64,000 nucleotides of DNA, from the NCBI RefSeq assembly GCF_008017755.1, contig NZ_VRTS01000008.1, positions 62,001 to 126,000 of the forward strand, written 5' to 3'. Positions 1 to 8,454 of the stretch are shown piece after piece (position 1 is the first letter of the stretch; every line of letters begins with the position of its first letter). The DNA comes from Alkalisalibacterium limincola (GTDB lineage Bacteria > Pseudomonadota > Gammaproteobacteria > Xanthomonadales > Xanthomonadaceae). The position numbers and the translations under genes are program-made. The notes below the pieces were generated by a model. The model did no database searches. It saw only the letters and a program-made list of their open reading frames with translations, and was not told the origin of the DNA.

Positions 1-2
1 TC

Positions 3-835
3 TTCCGCGGCGAGTTCATGACCACGCTGCGCATCGTCCAGGACGGCCACATCGCCGCCGAGGACCTGGTCGGCTCCTGGGCCGGCGCGTTCGGCCACAC
101 CCAGTTCATGCCCTCGACCTTCCAGCGCATCGCGGTCGACTTCGACGGCGACGGCCGCCGCGACCTGATCGGCTCGGTGCCCGACGCGCTCGCCTCCACG
201 GCGAACTACCTCAAGCAGTCCAACTGGCGCACCGGCGAGCCCTGGGGCTTCGAGGTGACCGTGCCGCGGGGCTTCAACGCCGACAGCGCCGAGCGCCGCA
301 GCAAGCAGCCGGTGTCGACCTGGGCCGCGCGCGGCGTGCGCCGCGTCGATGGCAGTGCGCTGGAGGGTGCCGATGCGCCGGGTGCAAGGCAGGCGGCGAT
401 CATCCTGCCGGCCGGCGTCGACGGCCGGCCTTCATGACGTTCCGCAACTTCGACGCGATCTTCTCCTACAACCCCTCGGTGAACTACGCGCTGGCGATCG
501 CGCTGCTGTCCGACCAGATTGCCGGTGGCCCCGGCATCCAGGCCGCGTGGCCGACCGACGACCCGCCGATCTCGCGCGTGCAGCGCCGCGAGCTGCAGCA
601 GTTGCTGCTCGATCGCGGCCACGACATCGGCGCGGTGGACGGCATCATCGGCGCGCGCAGCCGCGAGGCGGTCAAGCTCGAGCAGGAGCGCCTGGGGCAC
701 GAGGTCAGTGGCCGGGCGGGGATGAAGATCCTCGATGCGCTGCGACTGGAGCCCGCCGCGGCCCATGAGGACCCTGCGATCGAGGAGGCGCCGGAGGGGC
801 GTTCACCCGCCGGTGGCGCTGCCCACGGCAACTGA
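3..835 (+). CDS. Lytic murein transglycosylase, MltB-like, with C-terminal peptidoglycan-binding domain (5' partial, frameshifted)
   Basis: The gene enters from outside the window already in frame. It shows the family core around GSWAGAFGHTQFMPSTF, then a segment (FRNFDAIFSYNPSVNYALAI) typical of the end of MltB-type catalytic domains, and finally a PG_binding_1-like domain around ISRVQRRELQQLLLDRG. Enzymes of this family cleave the MurNAc-GlcNAc bond of peptidoglycan in the periplasm, forming the 1,6-anhydro product. The catalytic Glu region and any signal peptide lie upstream of the window. The frame breaks near 425-435: the first part runs into a stop at 435-437 and the homologous sequence resumes in another frame at about 432, which fits loss of one base in a GGCC-rich tract. 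I regard this as a probable sequence error rather than true decay. Confidence 0.85.
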   Translation, partial: PRRVHDHAAHRPGRPHRRRGPGRLLGRRVRPHPVHALDLPAHRGRLRRRRPPRPDRLGARRARLHGELPQAVQLAHRRALGLRGDRAAGLQRRQRRAPQQAAGVDLGRARRAPRRWQCAGGCRCAGCKAGGDHPAGRRRRPAFMTFRNFDAIFSYNPSVNYALAIALLSDQIAGGPGIQAAWPTDDPPISRVQRRELQQLLLDRGHDIGAVDGIIGARSREAVKLEQERLGHEVSGRAGMKILDALRLEPAAAHEDPAIEEAPEGRSPAGGAAHGN

Positions 836-859
836 GGGCGGACTCGATCGTGCCGGATG

Positions 860-1338
860 TCACTCAGTGCCCCCGTTTCGATCCCCGGGTCGAAGCGGGG
901 TCGCGTGATCCAGGCGTAGAGCGCGCCGGCCAGCAGGGCGCCGATCGCCATGACCAGCAGTCCGATGGGGCTGCGCGTCGAGGAAATCAGCGTCGGCATC
1001 GGGGCGAGCGAGTCGATGAGCCGGATCGCGACGGCCACGCCCACGCCCGCGCCCAGCGCGTGCAGCGTGTGGTGCACTTGCGGGGTCAGCCGGCTGAGCA
1101 GCCCGGCGATGGCGAACACCACCAGCAGCGTCGCCGCGACGATGGCCGCGTAGGCCGGTGCGAAGCCGACCAGGTCGCGTAGCGTGGCCGATACGCGCGT
1201 GCCCGTGTCGATTTCCACGCCCAGCCCGGCCAGGCGATGCAGCGTGTGCTGGGTCTGGAAGACCGATCCCCAGACCGTGGCGAACGCCACCGCGGCCACG
1301 TAGGCGCCCAGCAGGCATAGCCAGGATGCTCGCTTCAT
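860..1338 (-). CDS. Small integral membrane protein of unknown function
   Basis: I do not recognise the family. From an ATG at 1338, preceded by an AGGAAGG ribosome-binding site, the protein reads MKRASWLCLLGAYVAAVAF and continues with four predicted membrane segments separated by short loops of charged and polar residues, about 155 residues in all. The frame used by the four segments stays open far past the natural end, into the antisense of the transglycosylase. A stop at 860 in a neighbouring frame gives a sensible short C-terminus, so a one-base loss around 870-895 is likely and 860 is my inferred end. It converges on the upstream transglycosylase gene and is divergent from the sugar dehydrogenase at 1486. 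Confidence 0.6.
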
Positions 1339-1485
1339 CGCAGATCCTTCCTCGCTCGGGACGAGGGGCCTGCTTCCCCGGCGGGCCCCGCGGCACAGGG
1401 TCGGGGAAAACGAGCCGCCATGCAACGCGGGCCCACGCACGCACGGCCTGCTATCGTGGGCGCCGGTGACCGCCGAGGAGCCCGC

Positions 1486-2591
1486 ATGAGCCGTTGGACC
1501 GCCTGCCTGCTTGCCACCCTCGTGCTGGGCGTGGCCATCCCAGCCACCGCCGCGGCTGGCGGGTACCGCGTACAGACGCTGGCCGAGGGGCTCGATCATC
1601 CCTGGTCGATCGCGTTCCTGCCCGACGGGCGCATGCTGGTCACCGAGCGTGCCGGCCGGCTGCGCATCCTGGGGCCCGAGGGCCTGCGCGAGGCACCCGT
1701 CGAAGGGGTCCCGGAAGCCTTCGTCTCCGGACAGGCCGGCCTGTTCGAAGTGGCGCTCGACCCCGACTTCGCCCGGAACCAGTACATCTACCTGTCCCTG
1801 GCCACCGGCCACGCCCGCAGCAACCACGCCACGCTGGTGCGCGGACGCTGGGCCGGGGACCGCCTCGAGGACGTGCAGACCCTGTTCACCGCCTGGCCCG
1901 GGAAGACCGGCGACGCCCACTATGGCGGGCGCATCGCGTTCCTGGCCGATGGCACCCTGGTCATGGGACTGGGCGATGGCTTCGACTATCGCGAGGACGC
2001 CCAGCGGCTCGACAGCCACATCGGCACCCTGGTCCGCATCCATACCGACGGCAGCGTGCCCGACGACAATCCCTTCGTCGGCCGCAGCGGTGCGTTGCCC
2101 GAGATCTACAGCTACGGCCACCGCAACGTCCAGGGCCTGGTGTACGACGCGAGCAACAACCGCCTGTGGTCGCATGAGCACGGTCCACGAGGTGGCGACG
2201 AAATCAACCTGGTGCGTGCCGGCCACAACTACGGCTGGCCGTTGCTGACCGATGGCGTGGACTACAACGGCGCGTTGATCACGCCGTTCGCCGAGTTCGA
2301 TGGCATGACCGGCCCGAACTGGGTGTGGACACCGTCGATCGCGCCATCGGGCATGGCGCTCTACACCGGTGACCTGTTCCCGGAGTGGCGCGGCAGCCTG
2401 TTCGTGTCGGCGCTCGCGGCGAAGAAGGTGGTGCGGGTGATGCTGGCCGGCGGTCGCCCGGTGTCCGAAGAGGCCCTTTTCACCGAGCTCGTGAACGCAT
2501 CCGCGACGTCCGCATGGGCCCGGATGGCGCGCTCTACCTCCTCACCGATGCATCCGACGGCCGGGTCCTGCGGGTGCTTCCGGCCGAGTGA
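1486..2591 (+). CDS. PQQ-dependent sugar dehydrogenase (soluble aldose sugar dehydrogenase family)
   Basis: The product is a secreted six-bladed beta-propeller enzyme of the glucose/sorbosone dehydrogenase family, which oxidises aldoses in the periplasm with pyrroloquinoline quinone. The start at 1486 has a GAGGAG site about five bases upstream and gives a clean signal peptide ([18 protein letters not shown]...). Family motifs are visible in order: [62 protein letters not shown] and GHNYGWP. The length, about 368 residues, is normal. The frame breaks near 2490: GAGCTCGTGAAC should probably read GAGCTCGGTGAAC, after which the protein continues [18 protein letters not shown] to the stop at 2591. 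The 3' end overlaps the convergent phosphotransferase gene by about 58 bases. Confidence 0.88.
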
Positions 2592-3328
2592 CGCAGCAGC
2601 CAGGCCGTATCGCGGGCGAAGGATGCAAGCAGCAGCAGCAACGCGATAGCGACGGCGATGGCCGCCAGCCAGGACGGAACGATCGGCCCGAGCGCCACGC
2701 ACAGCGCGATGCCCTGGACCACGCAGACCACGCGCCGGGCCAGGCTGGGCGGCAGGTCGGCGCGCAGGGCCGGCCACACGCGGCCGGCGGCCACGAAGGC
2801 GTAGCGCATCGCGCCGATCGCCAGGACCCACGGGCCGAGCTTGCCCGACAGCACCACGGCCAGGCTGAGCACCAGCAACACGGCGGCGTCGGTCTCCATG
2901 TCGAAGCGGGCGCCGAAACGGCTTTGCTGCCCCAGTCGCCGGGCCAGCGCGCCGTCGACGCCGTCCAGCGACAGGGCCAGCGTGGCGACCGCGATCATCG
3001 TCCACTGCGCCGCGGCCGACGTCGCCGCCCCGAGCGCCAGCATCGCCAGCACGCAGCCCAATGTGGCGCGGACCAGCGTGACCCGGTTGGCTGCGCCCAG
3101 GCGCGCACCCCGGCCTTCCCCGCTGGGCGCCCGTGCCGCTACCAAAACCGCGACCAGCACATAGGCTGCGGCACCCGCCGCCAGCGCCGGAACATCCAGT
3201 GGCAGGGCCGCTGCCAGCGCCCAGCCCGCCGCGGCCAGTGCGAGCGCCCCCCAGGCCAGGTCCGCGACGGGCGCGGGGCCGGGTACGTGGCGCAGCTTGA
3301 CTGCCGCGCGCTGGCGCGTTGTGCTCAT
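2534..3328 (-). CDS. CDP-alcohol phosphatidyltransferase family protein
   Basis: This integral membrane enzyme, 264 residues, carries the complete CDP-alcohol phosphotransferase signature D-x2-D-G-x2-A-R-x8-G-x3-D-x3-D. The residues are D122, D125, G126, A129, R130, G139, D143 and D147. Several hydrophobic helices lie on either side. Family members displace CMP from a CDP-activated donor with a hydroxyl acceptor, usually at the cytoplasmic face of the inner membrane. The acceptor cannot be read from the sequence. It is transcribed divergently from the dehydrogenase that opens the pterin-like cluster. I think it belongs to that cluster, because similar enzymes accompany the same gene set elsewhere (recalled, not checked). 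It is not an obvious pgsA or pssA by context. Confidence 0.82.
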   Translation of the reverse strand: MSTTRQRAAVKLRHVPGPAPVADLAWGALALAAAGWALAAALPLDVPALAAGAAAYVLVAVLVAARAPSGEGRGARLGAANRVTLVRATLGCVLAMLALGAATSAAAQWTMIAVATLALSLDGVDGALARRLGQQSRFGARFDMETDAAVLLVLSLAVVLSGKLGPWVLAIGAMRYAFVAAGRVWPALRADLPPSLARRVVCVVQGIALCVALGPIVPSWLAAIAVAIALLLLLASFARDTAWLLRHSAGSTRRTRPSDASVRR

Positions 3329-3392
3329 TTCACGACACTAGCGCAGACGGGTGTCTAAGGTGCATGAGCACCCCCAACCAGGGAGAGGTCCC

Positions 3393-4364
3393 ATCGACCA
3401 GGCACGCGCACTGTGGATCAGCCGACCCGGCCACGCCGTGATCGAGCGCCAGGCCCTGCCTGCGGTCGGCGCGGGCCAGGCCCGGGTGCGAGCGCTCTAC
3501 TCCGGCATCAGCCGCGGCACCGAAGCGCTGGTGTTCCAGGGCCAGGTGCCACCGGGCCAGTACCAGGCGATGCGGGCGCCGTTCCAGGAAGGGGACTTCC
3601 CCGGCCCGGTGAAGTACGGCTACAGCAGCGTCGGCATCGTCGAGCAGGGTCCGGCCTCGCTGGAAGGGCGCGTCGTGTTCTGCCTGCATCCCCACCAGGA
3701 CCGTTACGTGGTCCCGGCCGATGCACTGCGGCCGCTCCCCGAGGGCGTGCCCGCGGAACGCGCGGTGCTGGCCGCGAACATGGAGACCGCGATCAACGCG
3801 TGCTGGGACGCCGCACCGCGGGTCGGCGACCGGATCGCCGTGATCGGCGCCGGCGTGGTCGGTGCACTGGTGGCCTGGCTGCTCGCTCGCCACCCCGGCG
3901 TGGCCGTGCAGCTCATCGACATCAATCCCGACCGGTCCGGGCTGGCCGCGGCATTGGGCGTGGCCTTCGCCGCGCCCGCGCAGGCCCGCGGCGGATGCGA
4001 CCTGGTCATCCACGCCAGTGCCAGCGAGGCGGGCCTGCAGCAGGCCCTGCAGCTGGCCGGCGAGGAGGCCGAGGTGATCGAGCTGAGCTGGTTCGGCCAG
4101 CGCACCGCCACGCTGGCACTGGGCGAGGACTTCCACTCGCGGCGCCTGCACCTGCGCAGCAGCCAGGTCGGTGCGGTCGCGCCGGCGCGGCGCCGTCGCT
4201 GGAGCCATGCGCGGCGGCTCGACCTGGCCCTGGACCTGCTGCGCGCCGCCGAACTCGACGCGCTGATCGATGCCGAGTCGGCGTTCGACGACCTGCCGCG
4301 CACGCTCGCGGCGCTGGCCGCCGCGAGCGGTGGTCTGTGCCATCGCGTGCGCTACCCGAAATGA
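3393..4364 (+). CDS. MDR-superfamily dehydrogenase lacking the zinc ligands (threonine dehydrogenase/BchC-like)
   Basis: The protein has the medium-chain dehydrogenase layout. An N-terminal GroES-like part includes LYSGISRGTEALVFQG and GPVKYGYSSVGIV, and a Rossmann core holds IAVIGAGVVGALVA. The catalytic zinc ligands of ordinary alcohol dehydrogenases are absent: Ser replaces the usual Cys, and Tyr replaces the His of GHE. A zinc-independent NAD(P)H reaction is therefore likely. Start choice is odd. In-frame GTG codons occur at 3351 and 3360, but the best ribosome-binding site (GGGAGAGG at 3381-3388) places an ATC at 3393 where family proteins normally begin. That start also leaves a 64-base divergent promoter region. 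It is the first of five co-directional genes, and the next gene starts 16 bases downstream behind a GAGGAGG site. Confidence 0.78.
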   Translation: MDQARALWISRPGHAVIERQALPAVGAGQARVRALYSGISRGTEALVFQGQVPPGQYQAMRAPFQEGDFPGPVKYGYSSVGIVEQGPASLEGRVVFCLHPHQDRYVVPADALRPLPEGVPAERAVLAANMETAINACWDAAPRVGDRIAVIGAGVVGALVAWLLARHPGVAVQLIDINPDRSGLAAALGVAFAAPAQARGGCDLVIHASASEAGLQQALQLAGEEAEVIELSWFGQRTATLALGEDFHSRRLHLRSSQVGAVAPARRRRWSHARRLDLALDLLRAAELDALIDAESAFDDLPRTLAALAAASGGLCHRVRYPK

Positions 4365-4380
4365 CCCGAGGAGGACGCCG

Positions 4381-4785
4381 ATGTACAGCCTGAGCGTGCG
4401 CGAGCACATCATGATCGCCCACAGTTTCCGTGGCGAGGTCTTCGGGCCGGCGCGCAAGCTGCACGGCGCGACCTATGTCGTGGACGTGACCTTCAAGCGG
4501 CGCACGCTGGATGCCGACGGCCTGGTCGTGGACATCGGCCGCGCGGGCGAGCTGGTGCGCGCGACGCTGGCGCCACTCAACTACACCAACCTCGACGAGC
4601 ATCCGGAGTTCGCCGGGAAGAACACGACCACCGAGTTCATGGCGCACGCCATCCACGGCCGCATCGCGCGGGCGATCGCCGAGGGTGCGTTGGGCGACTC
4701 CGGGCGCGGCATCGAGCGCCTGGCCGTGCGCCTGGGCGAATCGCACCTGGCCTGGGCGACGTTCGAGGACGAGCTCGCCCCGTGA
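4381..4785 (+). CDS. 6-pyruvoyltetrahydropterin synthase/QueD-fold protein with altered active site
   Basis: The protein (134 residues) has the T-fold pattern of PTPS/QueD: IAHSF, LHGATYVVDV, VVDIG and NTTTE line up with the metal site, first strands and substrate-binding turn. Compared with E. coli QueD, the nucleophilic Cys is Ala24, the second His of the zinc HGH motif is Ala30, and the catalytic Asp-His pair is Asn67-Tyr68. His14, His28 and the pterin-anchoring Glu120 remain. Ordinary PTPS or 6-carboxytetrahydropterin synthase chemistry is thus unlikely. I infer a divergent paralogue that still binds a pterin or related pyrimidine. It lies inside an operon with GTA-overlapping or ATGA-overlapping neighbours; its stop overlaps the GTG start of the glycosyltransferase. 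Confidence 0.85.
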   Translation: MYSLSVREHIMIAHSFRGEVFGPARKLHGATYVVDVTFKRRTLDADGLVVDIGRAGELVRATLAPLNYTNLDEHPEFAGKNTTTEFMAHAIHGRIARAIAEGALGDSGRGIERLAVRLGESHLAWATFEDELAP

Positions 4786-5828
4786 GCCCGGCCCTGCACC
4801 TGGTGCACCCGGGCCCGGTGGACGCCCCTACGGGCGGAAGCCGCTACAACCTGCGCCTGTCCATGGCGCTGCGCGCGCGGGGCCGGGACGTCGCACTGCA
4901 CCGCGTCGATGGCGACTGGCCAAGCCCGTCGGCCGACGCACAGGTGCGCTACGCGGGCGTGCTGGCGTCGATCCCGGACGGGTCCACCGTGCTGGTCGAC
5001 GGACTGGTGTACTCGGCGGCACCCGCGGTGGCGCAGGCGCAGGCCCGGCGCCTGCGCCTGGTGCCGGTGCTGCACCTGCCGCTGGCCGAGGAGAGCGGGC
5101 TGCAGCCCGACGAGGCGCGCCGCCTGGAAGGCCTGGAGCGCGCGGCGCTGGCACACGCGTTCCGGGTGCTGGCCACCAGCGATTTCTCCGCGCGCGAACT
5201 GCAGGCGCTGGGCGTGTCGGCCGGCCGTACCTGGGTGGTCGAGCCCGGCGTCGATCCCGCGGCCGAGGCCCCGGCCGGCGATGGCACCCGCCTGCTGTGC
5301 GTGGCCGCGTTGACGCCACGCAAGGGCCAGGACGTGCTCGTCGAGGCGCTGGGCCTGCTGGCCGCGCGCGAGTGGCAGTGCCGGTTGGTCGGTCCATTGG
5401 CGCATGCTCCCGGGTTCGTGGACGAGCTCCGGCAACGGATCGGATCCCTCGGCCTGTCGTCGCGCATCGGTATCTGCGGACCCTGCGCAGGAGCCGATCT
5501 GGAATCGGCCTTCCAGTCTTCCGATCTGCTGGTCCTGCCCTCCCGCTTCGAGACCTACGGCATGGTGCTCACCGAAGCGCTGGCGCGCGGCCTGCCGATC
5601 GTGTCGACCCGCGCCGGGGCGATCCCGGAAACCGTCTCCCCCGATGCCGCGCTGCTGGTGGCCCCCGGCAACGCCCAGGCACTGTCGGAGGCGTTGTCGC
5701 GCTGGCTCGACGATGCAGGCCTGCGCCTGCGATTGCGGCAGGGCGCACGCCGGCAACGCGGGCTGTTGCATGACTGGCCGCGGCAGGCCGGCCGCCTCGA
5801 CACCCTGCTGCATGAGGTCGGATCATGA
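4782..5828 (+). CDS. Glycosyltransferase family 4 (GT-B)
   Basis: This is a 348-residue GT-B glycosyltransferase. The N-terminal half has a glycine-rich acceptor loop (PTGGSRYNLRLSMALR). The C-terminal half has LTPRKGQDVLVEAL, LPSRFETYGMVLTEALARGL and AGAIPETV, the usual nucleotide-sugar-binding motifs of retaining GT4 enzymes. The E-x7-E pattern is present as ETYGMVLTE. It starts at GTG 4782, overlapping the stop of the PTPS-like gene by four bases, and ends with an ATGA overlap into the methyltransferase, so translational coupling is expected. From its neighbours I infer that it glycosylates a small pteridine- or pyrimidine-derived molecule or a lipid carrier. The sugar donor and acceptor are unknown. 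Confidence 0.86.
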   Translation: MSPALHLVHPGPVDAPTGGSRYNLRLSMALRARGRDVALHRVDGDWPSPSADAQVRYAGVLASIPDGSTVLVDGLVYSAAPAVAQAQARRLRLVPVLHLPLAEESGLQPDEARRLEGLERAALAHAFRVLATSDFSARELQALGVSAGRTWVVEPGVDPAAEAPAGDGTRLLCVAALTPRKGQDVLVEALGLLAAREWQCRLVGPLAHAPGFVDELRQRIGSLGLSSRIGICGPCAGADLESAFQSSDLLVLPSRFETYGMVLTEALARGLPIVSTRAGAIPETVSPDAALLVAPGNAQALSEALSRWLDDAGLRLRLRQGARRQRGLLHDWPRQAGRLDTLLHEVGS

Positions 5829-6640
5829 GCGGCGCATTTCCCGAGGCCTGGCTGGCGCTGCGCGAGGCAGCCGACCACCGCAGCCGGTCGGACCTTCTGG
5901 CCGGTCGCCTCGCGCGCTGGTGCCGGCAGCGCGGTACCGTCCGGGTGCTCGACCTGGGGTGTGGCGCCGGCTCGAACCTGCGCTACCTGGCACCCCGCCT
6001 GGGCCCGCAGCAGCGCTGGCGGCTGCTCGACGTCGATGGCGCGTTGCTGGCCCATGCCGTCACCCGGGTGCCGGAAGGCATCCCGCTGGTGGCCCAGTGC
6101 CGCGACCTGTCCTCGGTCGACGCCGGGGATCTGGGCGGTACCGACGTCGTCACCGGTTCGGCCCTGCTCGACCTGCTCGACCTGGCGCAGCTGCAGCAGC
6201 TGGTGGATGCGATCACGACGCGGGGCTGTGCCGCCCTATTCGCGCTGAGCGTGAACGGCCGGGTGCGGCTGTCGCCGGCGCATCGTGACGATGCCGCGCT
6301 CGGCCACGCCTTCAATGCCCACCAGCGGCGCAGCGTGGATGGCAGGGCGCTGCTGGGTCCGGATGCCTCGGGAGCGGCTGCGACCGCGCTGCGCGCCGCA
6401 GGCTATTCGGTGGTCGAAGTGGCCACCCCTTGGCGACTCGCGGCCGCCGATGCGTCGCTGGCCGGCGAGTGGCTGGACGGCTGGATTTCTGCCGCGATCG
6501 ATGCAGGTGCGTCACGGCAGGCGGACTTCGCGTCGGCGCGGCAGGCCCATGTGCGGGCTCTGGACGAGGGTCGGCTGCAGGTCGAAGTCGGCCACGTCGA
6601 CCTGCTGGCCCTCCCACCGGATCCCGTGCGGCGGGCATGA
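5825..6640 (+). CDS. SAM-dependent class I methyltransferase
   Basis: The 271-residue product carries SAM-binding motif I as VRVLDLGCGAGSNLRYLAP (residues about 40-58), followed by an acidic post-I position (LLDVDGALL) and a motif around DVVTGSALLDLL. These mark a Rossmann-fold class I methyltransferase. The C-terminal third, with a conserved-looking AHQRRSVDGRALLGPDA segment, probably shapes the substrate pocket. It overlaps the glycosyltransferase stop (ATGA) and is itself overlapped by the next gene (ATGA at 6637-6640), so the set is one transcriptional and translational unit. The methyl acceptor is not predictable. The same arrangement is why I place it in the pterin-like pathway rather than in rRNA or quinone methylation. 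Confidence 0.84.
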   Translation: MSGAFPEAWLALREAADHRSRSDLLAGRLARWCRQRGTVRVLDLGCGAGSNLRYLAPRLGPQQRWRLLDVDGALLAHAVTRVPEGIPLVAQCRDLSSVDAGDLGGTDVVTGSALLDLLDLAQLQQLVDAITTRGCAALFALSVNGRVRLSPAHRDDAALGHAFNAHQRRSVDGRALLGPDASGAAATALRAAGYSVVEVATPWRLAAADASLAGEWLDGWISAAIDAGASRQADFASARQAHVRALDEGRLQVEVGHVDLLALPPDPVRRA

Positions 6641-7614
6641 ACGGCGTGCTTCGGGCCCTGGTGTCGGTGCTGCTGCTGGCGGCGCTGCTGGCCTGGATGG
6701 ACCAGGAGGCCTGGCGCTCGGTCTGGCGCGTCTTCGAACCACCGGTGGTGCTGGCGGCACTGGCGTTGACGGGGTTGCAGGTGGCGCTGGCCACGGCGCG
6801 CTGGCGGATCGTCGCCCGGCGCCTGGAGCAGCGGCTGCCGCTCGGCCTGGCCCTGCGCGAAACCTACCTGTCGACGTTGCTCAACCAGGTCCTGCCCGGC
6901 GGCGTGTCCGGCGATGCGACGCGTGCCTGGCGGCTTCGCCACGAACCGGGCGGACTGCACCGCAGCAGCGGCAGTGTCGCGCTGGAGCGCGCGGTGGGGC
7001 AGGCGGTGCTGCTGGCGGCGTGCCTGGTGGCGTTGCTGCTGCAGCCCGTGCTGTGGCAGCGGCTGGTGGCGGGTGGGCTTGTGCAGGGTGTGGTGATCCT
7101 CGCCTGCGCGGCGGGCCTGCTGGCCAGCCTGGGGTGGCGGTTGCGCCGGGTGCTGCGCCTGCGCCAGGGACTGGGCGTTCTGCGTGCCCGGGTGCTGTCG
7201 CGTCCGCGTGCGCTGCTGGCGATGACCGCGTTGTCGCTGGCGCTGCTGGCCGCCTACCTGGCCGTGTTCGTGCTGGCCGCCCGGGCCACCGGCACCACCG
7301 CGCCACTGGCCACGCTGGTGCCACTGATGCTGGTCAGCCTGCTGGCGATGTCCATCCCCTTGGGTTTCGGCGGCCTGGGTTTGCGCGAGGGGGCCGCGGC
7401 GCTGGCCTGGGCGGCGGCGGGACTGCCGGCCGCACAGGGCGTGGCCGCCGCGCTGGGGTATGGCGTGCTGGCGCTGGCGTGCAGCCTGCCCGCGCTGCTG
7501 GTGCTGGCCTGGCCCGGCCCGCGGCGCCACCGACCCCGACGGGCGGATGGGCAGGCGGGGCCGGACGCCGATCAGCCGTCCTCGCCCAGGTCGAGTTCGA
7601 ACAGGGTGTCCTGA
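6637..7614 (+). CDS. Flippase-like integral membrane protein (LPG synthase TM / UPF0104 family)
   Basis: A very hydrophobic protein with about eight membrane segments. It carries the family motif STLLNQVLPGGVSGDATRAW and a later FGGLGLREGAAAL loop, both typical of the lysylphosphatidylglycerol synthase transmembrane family (flippase-like domain). Stand-alone members without the aminoacyl-transferase half are thought to move or shield lipid-linked products. It starts by ATGA overlap with the methyltransferase and ends 42 bases inside the convergent RibD-type gene. In this setting I infer that it translocates or exports a glycosylated or lipid-linked product. That is inference from position, not sequence. 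Confidence 0.82.
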   Translation: MNGVLRALVSVLLLAALLAWMDQEAWRSVWRVFEPPVVLAALALTGLQVALATARWRIVARRLEQRLPLGLALRETYLSTLLNQVLPGGVSGDATRAWRLRHEPGGLHRSSGSVALERAVGQAVLLAACLVALLLQPVLWQRLVAGGLVQGVVILACAAGLLASLGWRLRRVLRLRQGLGVLRARVLSRPRALLAMTALSLALLAAYLAVFVLAARATGTTAPLATLVPLMLVSLLAMSIPLGFGGLGLREGAAALAWAAAGLPAAQGVAAALGYGVLALACSLPALLVLAWPGPRRHRPRRADGQAGPDADQPSSPRSSSNRVS

Positions 7615-8360
7615 CCCAGGGTGAAGCGGCGCACCGGGGGGTCGCAGTGCGTCGCGAAGGCGCGGGCAGGCCGGCAGGTCGACCCCGCGCGCCCCGATCC
7701 GATCACCAGCGGTGCCACCGTCAGGTAAAGCCGCGACAGCACCCCGGCGGTGATGAAGCGGGACACGGTGATGCCGCCGCCTTCGACCAGCACCCGCCCG
7801 AGGCCTCGATCGGCCAGCGCATCGAGGATCCTCGCCGGCTCGAACCCGTCGTTCCCGTCCACCGGCAGTTCGATCCGCTCGACGCCGGTCGGCGTGTCGG
7901 GGACGTTGCCGGGCCCGACCAGCCACAGCGTCGGTGCCCGGCCATCGGTGAATACCCCGGCCTCCGGTGGCACGCGGGCGTGCGGGTCGATCACCACCCG
8001 GGCCGGGCTCGGACCGGGCACGTGGCGCACGGTCAGCCGCGGGTCGTCGGTGACCGCCGTGCCGGCGCCGACCACGACCGCGTCGCACAGCGCGCGCAGC
8101 CGATGCAGGTGGGTGCGGTCCTCCTCGCCGGTGACGAAGCACGAGTCGCCCACGGCGGTGGCGATGTAGCCGTCCAGGCTCTGCGCCATCTGCGCCACGG
8201 CCTGGCGCGACGGACCTTCCAGCAGCGGCCGGTACAGCGACAACAGCTGCTCGGCGGCGGCCGTCATCGGCGGACCGGACAGATGCTCGGGGAGGCTCCC
8301 CTCCTGGCGCCACTGCAACAATCCGTCCCATGCAGCGGCGATGTCGATCACCATTGGCAT
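7572..8360 (-). CDS. RibD C-terminal-type reductase (dihydrofolate reductase-like), deaminase domain absent
   Basis: The 262-residue protein carries a RibD_C fold from about residue 55: MAQSLDGYIATAVG, CDAVVVGAGTAVTDDPRLTVR, and the LVEGGG motif near residue 190. It lacks the N-terminal zinc deaminase domain of bifunctional RibD. Family members reduce the ribosyl side chain of diaminopyrimidine phosphates, or similar substrates, with NADPH. It is the only minus-strand gene in the middle of the cluster. It faces the end of the flippase gene and is divergent from the GTP cyclohydrolase II gene, whose product is the natural precursor of a RibD substrate. I infer that the two act in series in a pathway separate from housekeeping riboflavin synthesis. 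Confidence 0.84.
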   Translation of the reverse strand: MPMVIDIAAAWDGLLQWRQEGSLPEHLSGPPMTAAAEQLLSLYRPLLEGPSRQAVAQMAQSLDGYIATAVGDSCFVTGEEDRTHLHRLRALCDAVVVGAGTAVTDDPRLTVRHVPGPSPARVVIDPHARVPPEAGVFTDGRAPTLWLVGPGNVPDTPTGVERIELPVDGNDGFEPARILDALADRGLGRVLVEGGGITVSRFITAGVLSRLYLTVAPLVIGSGRAGSTCRPARAFATHCDPPVRRFTLGQDTLFELDLGEDG

Positions 8361-8454
8361 ACTTGCCCTCGGTTAGTCTCGGCCCCATTGATACGCAAGA
8401 GGCCGAACAGGCATCGTGAAGCCTCGACCGTGGACCCTGCAAACGGAAGCCCCC

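Noticed and set aside
484-2226. A 580-codon minus-strand frame across the left end
   Set aside because: Only the part from 1338 down to about 860 looks like protein (four membrane segments). The rest is antisense to the transglycosylase and the sugar dehydrogenase.
6403-8442. A 679-codon minus-strand frame across the methyltransferase, flippase and RibD-type genes
   Set aside because: Arg/Pro/Gln-rich composition and full overlap with better-supported genes mark it as a shadow frame.
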